From positions 1,178,001-1,242,000 of the forward strand of contig JAEQBH010002439.1 in NCBI GenBank assembly GCA_016808115.1: DNA of 64,000 nucleotides. Direction: 5' to 3'. The translations under genes were made by a program, and so were the position numbers. Of this stretch, positions 44,730 to 56,535 are shown in pieces; position 1 is the first letter of the stretch; each line of letters starts with the position of its first letter. The notes beneath the pieces were generated by a model. That model was not told the origin of the DNA. It saw only the letters and a program-made list of their open reading frames with translations, and made no database searches. This DNA is from Tetrastigma voinierianum. Its lineage: Eukaryota; Streptophyta; Magnoliopsida; Vitales; Vitaceae.

Positions 44730-46200
44730 TCATCGACGGATCGTGAAGAAGAGACATTCTTGATATCTAGCGAAAAGGAGCCATGAGCATAGCGGAGTCA
44801 TGTAGAAAGAAGCAAGCGAATAGAGGCAATCTTGTACTGGGAGAAAATGTGTCATAATAGTCACGAGCCATATTCTTGGGTGTGCTCTTATGCAAAACGA
44901 GGCGTGGCAGGTGGTGACCATCGGGTCCCACAGCTGTGTATAAACCCACGATGACCAGACGGGGAGACTTGCAGGAGAGGAGACGACAAGTTCCTATGTG
45001 TCATTGGAGTAAGAGCATCCATTTCCTCGGTATTACTTTGTTTCCGACTGGATGAGAGGCTCATTAATCTTGGGGTGGGAAGCGAAGACAAGGTGGAAAC
45101 AAAGACAAAGTAGGGTAAAGATAAACGATGAAAAGTAAGAAAATTATAAACAGGATGTGGGTTAGAAGTAGAGCGGGTACCTTTCCGAATGACAATAGGT
45201 AGATCATCAGACTATTGCGGAATTGGAGCAGGAGATGACTGTGGCATAAGAGATGAGTCAACACTAGGCCCACTGTGGGGAGGACGGGCGAGCAAGTATA
45301 GACTGAGCGAGTCGAGTCCGGGCATCTGGAATGGGGAAGAGGGAAATCGGAGAGGGTAAAACAAGAGGAGCCAGATAAGACACTTGGAGCGGAAGGACGT
45401 GCGAGTGGAGGAATCTTCAAAGGAGGTGACATCAGCAAAGATAAAGTAGCGATTAGTATCGGAGAATAACAACGATAACCCCTTTGAAGGCGAGAATAAC
45501 CGAAGACACATACCGTGAGCACGGTGAGAGTTTGTCTTGGGGTGAAATATGAACAAAACACAAACCAAAAGAAGACACGAGGGAGGAGATAAATGAGGAG
45601 GTTGGTAGGTGGTAAGATAGAATGAGGGGATCGATCGCCAACGAAGGAAGGCATCTGATTAATCAAATAACAACGACTAGGTTAGCATCCTCGAAGCGAT
45701 GAGGAGAGTGCGTTGTCTCTCAAAGCCAAATAACTGATCACTATGCTCGGCAACTCCCGTACGTTGAGGGTGTAAGTCTGAATGATTAATTGAGAAGAAT
45801 CCCATGGGAAGACATAAAGAAGAGAATGACGTGAAATATTCTTTTGCATTATCTTCTTAGAATACGAATAGGAAGTATTGAATTGAGTGTAGATTTCAAT
45901 GAAATTTTGAAAGATAGAAAACTACTTAGCTCGATTTTTCATTTAAAGTAACCAAGTACATCGAGAATAATCATCTATAAAGAAATGAAAACAAGTAGCA
46001 GAAATCCTAAAGTAGAGAGTAGATCGGACTGGCTATCGGTGTTAACAAGCTCAAAAGGAGACATTGTCCGAGGATCTAAATGCTTTGGGAACAAGACACG
46101 AGTATGTTTCCCAAGTTGACAGGACTCACACTCAAGTGAAGATAAACTAGAAAATGAGGAATAAGCTTAGGGCTTGGAAGACTTGGATGGCCAGGGCAGT
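44730..46200 (-). pseudogene. Copia 3 integrase region
   Basis: Lies between the protease and the RT, where copia integrase belongs. Readable pieces are few: serine/proline-rich stretches (45064-45666), which would be the long hinge between integrase and RT, and the pre-integrase and core region around 45700-46200, where I could not pick out the D-D-E residues. Assignment is by position. Confidence 0.5.
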
Positions 46201-46280
46201 GTGAGAAGAAGGAGAGGAGCTTCCGTGGAAGCGCAAGCAATGGAACAAAGAGGCGAGCTAAGGTGAAAGAGGCTTGTGAC

Positions 46281-46829
46281 TCATGTCCGATGCCAATGTC
46301 TTCCACATGCCTTGGAGTCCTGCAGGGTTCTGGAGACAATAGGAAAAAATAGAGTACACAATGAATCTAAGTCAGATTTACCTAATGTAAATAAGATTAA
46401 AGGAAAATTAGGAACATAAGTGAGGTAGGGGCAGGAAGGGAGGGGGGGACAAGCAGGAACGATGCCTTCAGCTATGGTTTGAGAACCATTAGCTAAGGTA
46501 ATTGTAGGTAAAGGAGACAAAAAGGTAAGAGAAGAAAAAAGGTCTTTATTACCGGAGATATGATCAGAGGCTCCAGTATCAAGGATCCAAGGTGTCGATG
46601 AATGTGTAAGGCAAGCAAAGACATTGCTCAGTGCAGAAGCAGCAGAAGCAATGGAGGAAGATTTGGCTACATGAGTGAGACGAAGGTACTCCTCATATTC
46701 GCTGGGCGTAGAATGACCCCTTGAGGTGTGGATGAGGCTCCGAGACAGGAGACTCGAACATCTTGAATGATTAGAGAAAGGCGAGCCAAAATGAGCGATG
46801 CAAGGGAGGTCGACCATGCTTGATAACAT
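46281..46829 (-). pseudogene. Copia 3 gag end and aspartic protease
   Basis: A 182-codon open stretch on the minus strand contains WILDTGASDHISGNKDLFSS at about 46590-46531, the copia protease active site (D-T-G-A). It continues FLSPLPTITLANGSQTIAEG, also typical. The part before it is serine/threonine-rich, as in the gag-protease linker. The protease would cut the polyprotein. The reading frame ends before integrase. Confidence 0.9.
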
Positions 46830-47298
46830 CGATCACTTGAATTGTGTCCCCAAAAGCCTATGAAGCGAGTACATGTGCAGTGAGGACGTTGTCTCACTGG
46901 AGTTCTTCTGGCGTCCACCTCTGGAATCACCTCAAGAAAGAGACTGAGAAACCATTACAGAAGTGTCCGGTGTAATCTCAATCGCATGGATTAGTGGCGG
47001 TGGAGGTGTGAAAATGATGAGCAAACCTCATCAAAGTCTGAATAAGCTGCTCAAAGTGATATATGTTCTGGATGTTCTCAAAATAAACTTTGAGGTTAAG
47101 CAGAAGTAGATCAATAAAGACTAGATCCAGAAATGTGAATGGAAGTCTTAGTATTAGTGAGCTTTTGGCAAAAATAGAGAGATAGAATTAAATCACTTAA
47201 GAGCGATTTGTCCACATCATGAAGATATATCCATCTGAGTTGTTTCAAGTGGAAGTGAGAGGATATTACCGGTAGAAGGCAGCGAATATCGTTAAGTG

Positions 47299-47742
47299 TC
47301 ATAGTTCTTTTGATTCAGAGGGTGTAACACAGACACATGAGCCCCAATATTTATATAGAGTCTTAGCATCATTGAGTGCAGAAGAATATTTACTAAGTAA
47401 CATCGGTTTTTCCATTGAGTCTGGATTATCTGGGGAATACTTGTGTCGCGACCAGTGAATAGTCTCACATCCATTACCAATAAGGCAAAGGGGACCACTA
47501 AAGTGCATATAGTGATAATTTTCATTCATTGTGAGTTTATCCAAGGTAATCATAGGAGTTCCAGATACAAAAGAATTAAAAGTCTGACCATTTTCAGCCA
47601 TAGAGAAGTCATTTTCAGCCATAGAGATGAGGGTGGTAGTCAGGAATACAACTCTAAGGTCTGAAAATGTGGTAGAGCTCCGGGAAAACACAAAGCAATG
47701 GAGGTCGGGGCGACGGGGAGCACGATATGTGGCGGAGAGCAA
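47299..47742 (-). pseudogene. Copia 3 gag N-terminus
   Basis: Minus strand. After MAENDFSMAENGQTF the sequence reads ITLDKLTMNENYHYMHFSGP then LIGNGCETIHW. This corresponds to the start of plant copia gag (the L-N-G-x-N-Y-x-x-W-x-x-x-V block). Gag forms the virus-like particle. The ORF ends at 47299 and no zinc knuckle is readable downstream. The first residues contain a short duplication (MAEND/MAENG). Confidence 0.75.
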
Positions 47743-48109
47743 GCGAAAAGAAGGACTTTTTCGGCGGCGAGCGGGGCGCGATGGAGTGGATGGATGGGCT
47801 TGGCTCGTGACGGGCCTTACCTATTGGAGGAGGTGCGTGTAAGCGTGTTACAATTCATGTCTTAGGATAGGAGAGATCGGCGGAGTGTGACAATGATGCT
47901 GTTACTCGGCGGGGCTTCTGAGACCTTGAGTGAATCGGAGGGCTCTGTGGTGTGTTCTTGGTTGGAATGGAGGTCTGAGAAAATCTCGCCAGTAGAGTTG
48001 CTGGCCAACAAGTTTCTCAGATGATTGGCACCGTGAGGCTGTGAGAGAGCGTATATTGGGATTGTGACATGGTCTTTGGATGGGTTGTCGGAGTGTCTGT
48101 AGCTCCTAA

Positions 48110-48289
48110 TGTCTCAAACTAAGCTAAATATGACTAGAAAAAAGTACAATGATTCCTCATTATTTACAAAAGGAAACATATATATTTATACTCTAGTGTT
48201 ATGGAAAAAGGAAACAGAGTTAGAAGATACAGGTAGGAGGAAATAAAGGAAGGAAAAGAATCCTAATGGATTAGGAGACTAGCTTAACA
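48110..48289 (-). repeat. 5' LTR of copia element 3
   Basis: About 180 bp, from TGTCTCAAAC to AGCTTAACA. It is similar to the 3' LTR but longer near both ends. The primer site should lie just left of 48110; AGCTCCTAA there is a poor match to the tRNA-Met site, so it is decayed. Confidence 0.75.
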
Positions 48290-48294
48290 ATTGT

Positions 48295-49015
48295 GAATGA
48301 CTGTAGTGTGATTGTTTGGGTGTGGAGGTGTATTTTACATCAAGATGTTTTACAAATTTGTATACCATCTTTTGACAAGAATGAATGAAGGAATGATGGA
48401 GATTAAAATGCCAATCAGGGTGGGAACCAGAAGCAACATGATATATACAGAGTATTGTGGGAGTGAAGGAATATGCAACACTTAACAAAGCTAAACCTCT
48501 TATCCATCTCAAAATTTTAAGCAAAATAATAAATGAGAATTTTCTTCACACAAAACAAGAATGTAAAATACCAAAACATTGGGGCATGAGCTGTAATTTT
48601 TATAATTAATAAATATATAGACATAAAATAAACATATGTTAAAACACTAAAATTGACATATTAGTGTTTATTAAAACACTGAAAATAAACATATAAGTTT
48701 GTATAAGAGGGGAAAACCATAATTTACATGCAAATAACCATATGTAGTGATGGAAAGAAGAGTCTGTTTTGGGATTGATTCGAAATCGCACAACGAGATT
48801 TCAGTTGGATGGGTTTAAAAAGGATAACACAGAGTGATATATATTGAAACTGGAAATTTTCTGGAGTAGTTAAGTTTGAAGGTATTTCTCTCCTCCTAGA
48901 AGGGGTGGAAGTTTGTAGCCCAAAAAGTAAAGTTGAAAGTTTTAGCAAATCTTGGATAGAGGGTGGGAGGAGCATTGTAAGCACTCAACTTCATTGAATG
49001 AAACATGAAGTCCTC
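48295..49015. other. AT-rich intron sequence
   Basis: No domain or clear repeat. May include the 5' part of LINE-C, whose beginning I cannot place. Confidence 0.4.
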
Positions 49016-51797
49016 TTCAAATTAAAGTTTATTAACTTTACAGAAAAAGATTTGGTAATTTTCAAGAAGCAAAGGGACTGTGGGAGGCTTTGGTTTGACA
49101 TTGGCACTAAAGCTACTAAGTTGTGGAATGGAGCTTCTTTCTAATGCAGTCCAAAGGAAGTACCAGCAGTTGGTTTTCTCTACTGAGCATGACATGGATA
49201 AAATGATGATTGATGGGATGACAGATCATAGGGAAGAGATTGTGTGTGATTCTGTATGACAACAGTTTGAAGATGTTAACTATTTCAACAAAGGGCGATT
49301 CCTCAATTGTAGCATGCTTTTTTTTTTCTTTTTTTTGGATAGGTTCAATTGTAGCATGTGTTTGTACTAGGGAGATTGTTTGGATGAGATCCCTTCACTT
49401 CCTGCTCTAAAGAATTTGGCTATGACTCAGTGAAAATCAGAACGGAACTTGCGCCTATCTTTGTTGGGAGGTTACTTGATTTTGTTTCAATTTGAGTTTG
49501 TAGGGGAGACGGAAAGGGTTTTGCAAGAAGGTTTGGATTTCTACAAAGAAAAATCTTTAATGTGTGATAAATGGAGCCCTTTGGCCGGTTGTTCTAGGGA
49601 AGATATTCAAGCCAGTAGAGCTTAGGTTGGAATTGTTGGTTTACTGCTTTTCTATTGGAGCAAAAATTTTCTTCAACTAGGTGGGGGACACTTATGGTGG
49701 TTTTTTAGGGATGGATGAGGAGATTGTAAGAGAGGGGAGTAGGCGGTGGGGAAGAACCTAGAGTGGGCATGGGTCTTGGTCAAGACAAGAGGGAGAAGGG
49801 TCCTAGAGAGCTTATAGGTATTGGTTGGGTAGTTTTACTTATCCATGAAGTTGTGGTCAGAGCTTCCACCTCGGGTTTCTCAGATGTTCTCTTGTAATGA
49901 GCAACTAGGTGTAGGGGGAGAAGAAGAGTGGGATCTCATGTGTGTCTGAGAGCATGGGGTCTTATAATCTTGCAATTCTGAGCAGAGGGCAACAACTTGA
50001 TTGTTCCTGGTGGTTTGGAATGTGGTGGCGATGTAGCCTATGGGGCTTTTCTAAGGGAAGGTTGCATCGAGTAGGATACATGATTGGGAGGGCTGAGTTG
50101 TTGAGGCTGGAGGAAGGTTGTCTTGAATTAGCGAAGGGGCAGCTTTAAAGCTTGGCTTAATGGATGTGGCTTATTCTGCATTTGGGCTGGGATTTGAGGG
50201 AGGGCCAAAGGTCTCTTTAAAAGTTTAGGGCCCTTCAAGCTCTTCTTTTGGTGCTGGGGACTTCAGTTAGTGAAAAGGCCCAAGTTGCTACAAACTTGTA
50301 GCCCAGGAGAGCGTTGCAAGCCCTTGTCAATATGGGCCTTAGTGGGTGGGAGAGGGTTAATGGCTCCCCCTTCTCTTGTCCTTGCAGTTCCGTGCTCTGA
50401 GAGGGCCTTGCCTCTTGGAGAAGAGCCCTGGTTGAATGTGTTCCCATCAATGCAAATCTTTGATGGTGGCCTTTCTATAGTCGGTTTCACTATTTCGGAG
50501 GTCCTTCATTTCCTTCATCTCCTTCTAATGTGGGTGTGTAGGTTGTTCCAACAGTGTTTGCTGAAGGATTTAATTTGTTGATGTTGGCTTGGGTAATGAT
50601 GACTATAAAGAGTTGGTGGTGAGGAGAAGATGCTTAGAATGATTTTGTAGGATGGTTTAATGGTGGATTTTCATCTACTCAGTGGGAGTTTAAAAGTTGT
50701 GTTTAGGGCAGGGGAAGAAGAGGATTCTGCTTTGAACTTTGATTTCAGGATGTTAGATGGAAAATTTCGGAAGCTGGCTCCCATGAGTAAGTTTGTGTGG
50801 TTTTTAGTGGAAGATTTTGAGGAAATTATGAAGCTTCTATGAAAATTAGAGCTTTGAAAGGAGGGAAAGAAAGGAACTTTTGAGATAGGGGTTGAAAAAG
50901 TTTCTTGTTGGCTCAGTCTGAGCAGGAACTTTGCAAGCATGAATGCTCTGTGAAACACAAGTCAGATTCATGTGTTAGAAGGGGTATCAGGTCTTGTGGG
51001 AATGATCCAGGGTTTGTCAATGAAGCTCTAATTATGTGGTGGAATGTTAGGGATTAATAAGGGGACACATGCTGAGTAGTCAAATCTGTGATTTCTTGCA
51101 TTAGGCTGATCTAGTGTGCCTCCAAGAAGCTAAGGTTTAATAGATGACAACCCCCATGGTAAGGAGCTTAAGGATGGAAGTTTGCCTTGGTTGGCAGTGG
51201 AGGCTAGAGGCTGGGGGGTGTATTGGTTTTTTTTGGGATAAATGTGTGTTGGAGCTCATCAAAATGAACGTATTCGCTTTCTTAGTCTGTTGTTGTTTTT
51301 AGAAACTGCGAGGAGAGCTTTTTATGGTTGCTTACAAGAGTTTATGGTCTTGTTTATTAGAGCATTCTTCCAAGTCCTTAGTTAGAGAAGTGGGTGGTGC
51401 ACTCCTTTGTTAGAGAAGTTCTCTTGATATGACACAAGTCCTTTGTTGGTAAAAAGAGGAAAAAGGCTTCAAAGGGTGCTCCTCTGTACCTTTTTTAGAT
51501 GTTATGATGGGAGAAATAGAATGACTTTAGATAATAATGGAAGCTTGGCCAAATAATTAAAAGTTTTTTCATTTATCTTTTTTGGGAATGGGTTCAATTG
51601 TATATTGGTGATGGTTGGTGATGGAATTGTGAGGGACTAGGTTGGCACTACTTAGGAGCACAGTAGCGGGTTTTTGTATCTTCATGCCTCCTTTTGTCTT
51701 TTGTTCTTATTTTTCTTATTGTATACAACATGTGAATATACAAGATGTGGACTTTCTTCCTTTAATACAAATCTTATTTACCTATAAGAAAAAAAAA
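49016..51797 (+). mobile_element. LINE-C, internally deleted
   Basis: Plus strand. ORF1-like sequence lies at about 49016-51000, then the start of the endonuclease (51030-51330: a WNVR block, ADLVCLQEAKV at 51108-51140, and a GFFWDKCVLEL block). It then passes into a 3' untranslated end with TTTAATACAAATCTTATTTACCTATAAG and an A tract (51760-51797). The RT and zinc-binding parts are missing. The 5' limit is uncertain. The loss of all of RT between two preserved ends points to an internal deletion or truncated template. Confidence 0.65.
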
Positions 51798-52276
51798 AGT
51801 TGGGAAAAACCATCCAAGTAGTTCAACATTTAGACAGCAAACCATAATAAATCATGAAAAGAACCACATTTTAAGTCGAGTACATATAACTATATCAATT
51901 TACGTCATCCTCTCTAATATCAGCATCATCCTCATCCAATATATAGATTTAGATGGGAAGTGGATTAGATTTAGACAAGTTCTTAAAAGAAAAAGAGGAA
52001 AGAGCTTTAGGTCTTGTTTCATTAACCTAAATAACAGGGGTTTGAGTGGTCTTTGCTGCATAATTGACTTCTTAGACCTTTCAAAGATTGTAAGGTTTGT
52101 TTCTTTTCAAAAATTCAAAAAAGAACAAAGAGAAAACTGATTGTGGCAACAATTAAGTTATGTGAGTAACCAAAGGCTATAAAACTATTTGCTGTGGATC
52201 ACAATGTGGTTTGCCGAAAGAAGAGGGTGTTCAAGGATGAGGATGTTTGGATAGTGTCAAAAAATGAAAAATCTTT
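51798..52276. other. Intron sequence between LINE-C and the TRIM
   Basis: AT-rich, no coding signal or repeat recognised. Confidence 0.4.
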
Positions 52277-52281
52277 AGTTG

Positions 52282-52583
52282 TGTTAAGAAGCATGACACT
52301 CAAATTGAACCCAAATCTTACAAGCTTGAGCTTTGAGGAAAATTAGTTGTTTAACTTAATATCAGAGCTTGATTTGGCGGGAGGTCATGGGTTCGAGCCA
52401 CCACCACCTCTGCAATTTGAGTATTTGTTCCCCATGCGCAATTATATATTGACACATTGATTTGTTTACCTCTCCATGTGCGGGTATGAGATCGCATGTG
52501 AGGGAGGGTGTTAAGAAGCATGATACTCATATTGAACCAAAATCCTACAAGCTTGAGCTTTGAGGAAAATTGGTTGTTTAACA
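52282..52583 (+). mobile_element. TRIM (terminal-repeat retrotransposon in miniature), complete
   Basis: A 302-bp non-coding element. LTRs of 75 bp lie at 52282-52356 and 52509-52583. They begin TGTTAAGAAG, and I count six differences between them. Directly after the left LTR is TAATATCAGAGC (52357-52368), 10 of 12 bases of the tRNA-Met primer site TGGTATCAGAGC. Directly before the right LTR is the purine tract GTGAGGGAGGG (52498-52508). The 5-bp target duplication AGTTG flanks it perfectly (52277-52281 and 52584-52588). The internal part is 140 bp without an ORF, so it must have moved with another element's enzymes. Confidence 0.92.
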
Positions 52584-52589
52584 AGTTGA

Positions 52590-53272
52590 AACCCTATATT
52601 CAAAATTGGAGCCAAGAAGTCTATTTTCTTTCCTGATAGATGTTATTTGTAACTCTTGGGTGCCATTGAAGGTGAGTTTTTTTTTTTTTTTTTGCTTAGA
52701 AAGCTATTTGAATAAGCTTTTAACCTTCAATCATCTTCAGAGGATGGGGGGATCGTTGGCGAACAAATGTTTCCTTTGTCATTTAAAGGAAGCATCCGTT
52801 GATAATATCCTTATTGAGTAAGTGTAAGAAGGGCTTTTTGGACTTCATTGTTTTCCTTGTTTGGTGCGTTGTGGATGCTTCTTCTTTGGTTAGTGAAACA
52901 CTTTTGGGATGTCAAGGTCCTTTCGGGAGTGGGGGTGGGGGAAGTGGGGAGAAGGAAAAGGGTGTGCTGGGCTGCTTCTTGATGCTTATTTTGGACAATT
53001 TGAGTTTTTCTAAGTTGGGGCACATTTTGTTCAAATGTTCAAAAAAATGTTTTCTTTGTAACTTTGGGCTCTGTCTTGGCTGTTTTTAGCCTTAAGTTCT
53101 TGTTCTACTACAGATTTTATTGACTCATTGGATTCATAGCGAGGGGATTGTTGTCCCTCTCTTCTTTTGGTGACTTCTTTAGTCTTTCATTGCGTACAAC
53201 CTGTATAGTTGGCAGTGCTTTTTAGGCATCTCTTTCTCATTAATATACTTCTTAGTCCATAAAAAAAGGAAA
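52590..53272 (+). mobile_element. LINE-D, 3' fragment with zf-RVT region
   Basis: Plus strand. Reads ICNSWVPLKVSFFFF, KLLTFNHLQRMGGSLANKCF (52690-52775) with a CFLC zinc-binding pair and VDNILIE, then a shift. GCQGPF near 52910 matches the family's GWHGAFVG block. A 3' untranslated end with ATAAAAAAAGG closes it at 53262-53272. Target duplication not found. Confidence 0.75.
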
Positions 53273-53289
53273 AGAAAATTGTCGTCAGC

Positions 53290-54600
53290 CAAGTTGTCAT
53301 CTTGCTGGTAAAGGTACCAACCATTAACTAATGACCATCCACTTCCAAATTAAGATACTCATCTTAGAAGGCACCACCTTGGAATGCAAAACTGATTTAA
53401 CTGGAAATGAAGAAGATCCCCTTGTTAAAATGTTGCTGTAGGATCCAACATAGAGATCATTCTTGGTTAATTTCCACAGAAGCTTATCCTCCAAGCAGGG
53501 GACTCAGCGGCTGTAACAAAGAGTCCACTAAAATCTCATCCCATTTAAAGAAGTTCCTTCTGTACTCCTATCCAACATTCAGGGACTGGAGCTTTTTTTT
53601 TTTTTTAATTATTTGGAGCTACTATGCTACATAGTTTAGGGAAGCAATCTTTCATGGGCCTACTTCCTCATCAATGTTGTAACAAACCTTTTCTTGTTAA
53701 AAATTTCCAATACGAACACATTTTCACCTCCCTTCCTCATGGCTTACGACAAACTCAACCCATAAAGATCTCTAGTCTCTCGAGAATGCCAACCTCCTTT
53801 GACTTTCCCATCCAATCATTTCTCTCACCATAAACATTTTTGACAGGCACTTTTTGCTCCAAAAAATTATCTCACTAGTTTGCAAATCGTTAGACCAATT
53901 TCCCTGCAAAGCCTTGTTGAGCGGCCCAAGACTCCTAATTTGAACACATAATACCTCACCTTACTAGATAGATCTTAGTATCTACAATGCCTCCATTTAA
54001 AGAAAGTCCACTTTGGTCTTCTCCATCCTCTTCTTTGCCTTATTAGAAATAGCAAAAATGGATAGGCAATATCTTGTCAAAAGCAAAGGGAGTGCTCTCC
54101 AACACAAGCTTGCATAATTGGATAGGTACTGCCTCTTTCAAGAGGGCAACTTGCTTTTGATTTTTCCCCTCAACTAAGGACCAAAATAGGTTGGGTTTGA
54201 AAGAGGCAGTTTGAGGTAAGCTTAGGTATTTAGAGCAAGGACTCCCTGCCTTGCAGCTGAAATGGTGGTTATGCTTTCCATACTCCTTATCCTCCTAACT
54301 AGAATGAGCTTTTCTCTGAATTGATCTTCAATGTAGAGATTGCCTCAAAAAAAAGTGTCCACCTCATTTACACTAATTGCCCTTTGTCAATCTTGTGAAA
54401 CAATAAAATGTCATCAGCATAGAGACAATTAGAAATCTCCTCCCTTTTCCTTTCCATTTCCCAACATCTTGAAACCTGAAATGAATTCCTTGTTTTCACT
54501 GCCTTTTCATGAACCACCTTCACCAATTGAAATAGAGGGAAAGAGGGGCCTACCTTCTTTCAAACCCCTTGAGCTCTAGAACAAGCCAGCGGCAGTGCTA
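53290..54600 (-). mobile_element. LINE fragment H with intact YADD box
   Basis: Minus strand. The catalytic box reads N-C-L-Y-A-D-D-I-L-L-F, with Y-A-D-D at 54421-54410. Other parts (54240-53330) correspond to the region after the RT and before the zinc-binding domain, badly shifted. T-rich tracts at 53587-53602 are on the 3' side. The fragment is bounded by LINE-D on the left. Confidence 0.65.
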
Positions 54601-55448
54601 TTTATCAACACCAAAAATTAAACTGTATCTATAGAAAAAAAATTATCCCCTTGTTTTTTGTTTTTGTTTTTCTTTTTCTCGATCAGATGCTATGTTTCTG
54701 CATATGGGTTGTATTATTGTTTTATATGTTTTGGGGTGGGTAGGGGAGGATTTTGGAAACTCATTCAAGGTCTTAAAAGTAAGTTATTGTAAACAAAAGT
54801 AACTAGCTATAGCTATGAAGCAATTACCACTAAAGCTCTTAATTAAGTTTTTAAATCATACTTCCCCAAACACAACTGGCACTTTGGTTGTATATCCTAA
54901 TAAGAGTTTTTTTTACTCGCACAAATAAATAGAGAGAACACTGAAAATTTTTGCTTGTTTTGTGTTTTTTGGAAACAAAGTTAAAAAAATAAATTATTTT
55001 AAAGAATCATAAACTGATCTTCTTAGTGTCACTTTAGATGCACTCTTTTTTCCTGCTTTTAAAAATAAAAAATAGTCATAACTTCTATATAAAATACAAA
55101 AACTCTTAGAGTCTTACATTAAAAAGGCAATGGTTTTTAAAAGCTATTAAAAAAATAGAGATTAAAAAATTTTACTGTCTAAAATTTTAAAATTTAAGAA
55201 AGTAATTTTTAAGGACGTTATATGGCCTATTTTTTTTGCTAATGATCAAACCACTAATGTTTTTGCAGATGAATTGACTCTTCTGCTGCTTCATCTTGAA
55301 TGATGACTTATCTCAACACTCACATCATTAATGACTGTATTTTCCTACATGTTATCTGTTGGCGATTTTATTTTGGATGTGAATGTTTCAAACAGGTTTA
55401 TTTTCATTGCATGTGCAAATAGTGGAGTGACCAAATTCTTTTTGCTAG
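54601..55448. other. 3' part of CDC5 intron 2
   Basis: AT-rich with long A and T runs and no recognisable element. Probably original intron sequence leading to the acceptor at 55447-55448. Confidence 0.45.
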
Positions 55449-55724
55449 GCTGACAATTTGATAAAGGAAGAGGTTCAGTTCCTCTGTGTGGCAATGGGGC
55501 ATGTGTAGTCAGCAGTGAATTTGTTGGGGCACACAACAGCCTTAAATGGCCTGATGTACTTCCCTACACGTGATGCTTATGGTCTCTCAAGCGTTGCTGG
55601 AAACATGGAGAAACTTGCGGCCCTGCAGAATGAATTTGAGAATGTGAAAAAGGGGATGGAGGATGATACTAAGAAGGCACAACGCCTTGAGCAGAAGATA
55701 AAACTTCTTACGCATGGTTATCAG
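55449..55724 (+). pseudogene. CDC5: CDC5 exon 3, C-terminal coiled-coil part (stop codon)
   Basis: Reads ADNLIKEEVQFLCVAMGH and hits a TAG at 55506-55508. After a short disordered stretch it continues in the open frame LMYFPTRDAYGLSSVAGNME then KLAALQNEFENVKK, and ends RLEQKIKLLTHGYQ. This is the conserved C-terminal region of CDC5, which contacts PRP19-complex partners through coiled coils. Acceptor (GCTAG before 55449) and donor (CAG then GTAAGA at 55725) are intact. About ten residues of the family's usual spacing after the stop are altered. Confidence 0.92.
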
Positions 55725-55828
55725 GTAAGATGCTAAATTTGGCGACTCAAGATTATTTCTCTATTTTGCAATCATTGTCAGCTCCTTTTACATCACTATG
55801 CATTCTACCATAGGTGCGCTTTTTCTTT

Positions 55829-55990
55829 TGATAGGCAAAAAAGTTTATAGATGTGACACCAAATAAAGGGGGCACAACTTTGGTACATGTGATATGGAGG
55901 ATCTCCTGAAGCAAAAGAAGAGAATTCCAAACAAATGCCTTTAACCAACCCATCCATTCAAGAAAATCTGGAAAAGATAATGATGCAGGA
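55829..55990 (-). mobile_element. LINE 3' fragment in CDC5 intron 3
   Basis: On the minus strand it ends in TTGCCTATCAAAAG (plus CTTTTGATAGGCAA at 55828-55841). The body resembles LINE 3' untranslated sequence. No domain. Confidence 0.45.
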
Positions 55991-56297
55991 CAACCGTGGG
56001 ATGGTTGCCTATAATTAGAAATAGGTGAGGTTAAGAGTGGAAGGAGAGAAATAAGGAATGAAGTTTATAATTGAGGAAAATAAAAATTTAAAAAAAATAG
56101 AAAGAAGATACACAAGAAGATGGAAACCTTAGAGTCTCACCAAGGTCTCTTAGAGTCCAACCTAGAGAAGAATTAATGGAATCTCATCATTGATGCTTTA
56201 CTGCAATATAAAAACATAATATTAGCATCAATCAATTCCTTGTTTTGAAGTTACATTATCGGCCTAATTATAGGTTTCTCTAAGAAATCAATCCAAA

Positions 56298-56420
56298 TTT
56301 TTTTTTAGGTAAATATTTTTCTTTTTCATTCTTTGTCCCCCATTGAGACTTGAATCTGGTGACCTTAGTGGCAAATCGAAATCTAGGACTCTAATAACCT
56401 ATTATGAGTCTAATTCTAAT
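56298..56420 (-). mobile_element. tRNA-derived SINE, copy 3
   Basis: On the minus strand GGTCACCAGATTCAAGTCTC (56364-56345) looks like the T-arm and B-box of a tRNA. The 3' end reads AATATTTACCTAAAAAAAAA (56317-56298), the same tail as the other two SINEs. The 5' limit is not exact. Confidence 0.55.
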
Positions 56421-56535
56421 TATCTTATAACCTAATTAGCTAATCCTAATTTGATTCTAACTACTAATTCTACCTTAATTCCAGTTAATACTAAAATTTT
56501 AATTTAATTCTAACTAATATTAATCCTACTTAAAG

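Larger units (their letters stand above)
43434..48289 (-). mobile_element. Copia element 3, complete with target duplication
   Basis: Minus strand, 4.86 kb. It begins TG at 43434 and ends CA at 48289 on the plus strand. The 5-bp target duplication ATTGT stands at 43429-43433 and 48290-48294. LTRs are short: 43434-43589 and 48110-48289. The polypurine tract (minus strand) is at 43591-43612. Domain order on the minus strand is gag (from 47625), protease (46600), integrase, RT (44520), RNase H. All ORFs contain stops. This is the best delimited large element in the intron. Confidence 0.85.
22731..55448 (+). other. CDC5: CDC5 intron 2, about 32.7 kb, filled with retroelements
   Basis: Donor GTACAT at 22731 and acceptor TTTGCTAG ending at 55448. 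The protein order continues directly across it (from the DIEDFEEAELEE block to ADNLIKEEVQFLCVAMGH), so no exon seems to be missing in between. Most of the length is LINE, copia and TRIM sequence in both orientations, annotated one by one below. The first 440 bases (22731-23170) are T-rich intron with no element recognised. Confidence 0.85.

Noticed and set aside
45064..45666. A 200-residue minus-strand open stretch
   Set aside because: It lies in the copia 3 integrase-RT hinge and shows only serine/proline-rich sequence. It is a decayed part of the polyprotein and not a separate gene.
52370..52400. A tRNA gene at the GGTTCGAGCC-like motif
   Set aside because: The motif (GGGTTCGAGCC) lies in the TRIM internal part just after the primer site; no acceptor stem or anticodon arm can be paired around it.
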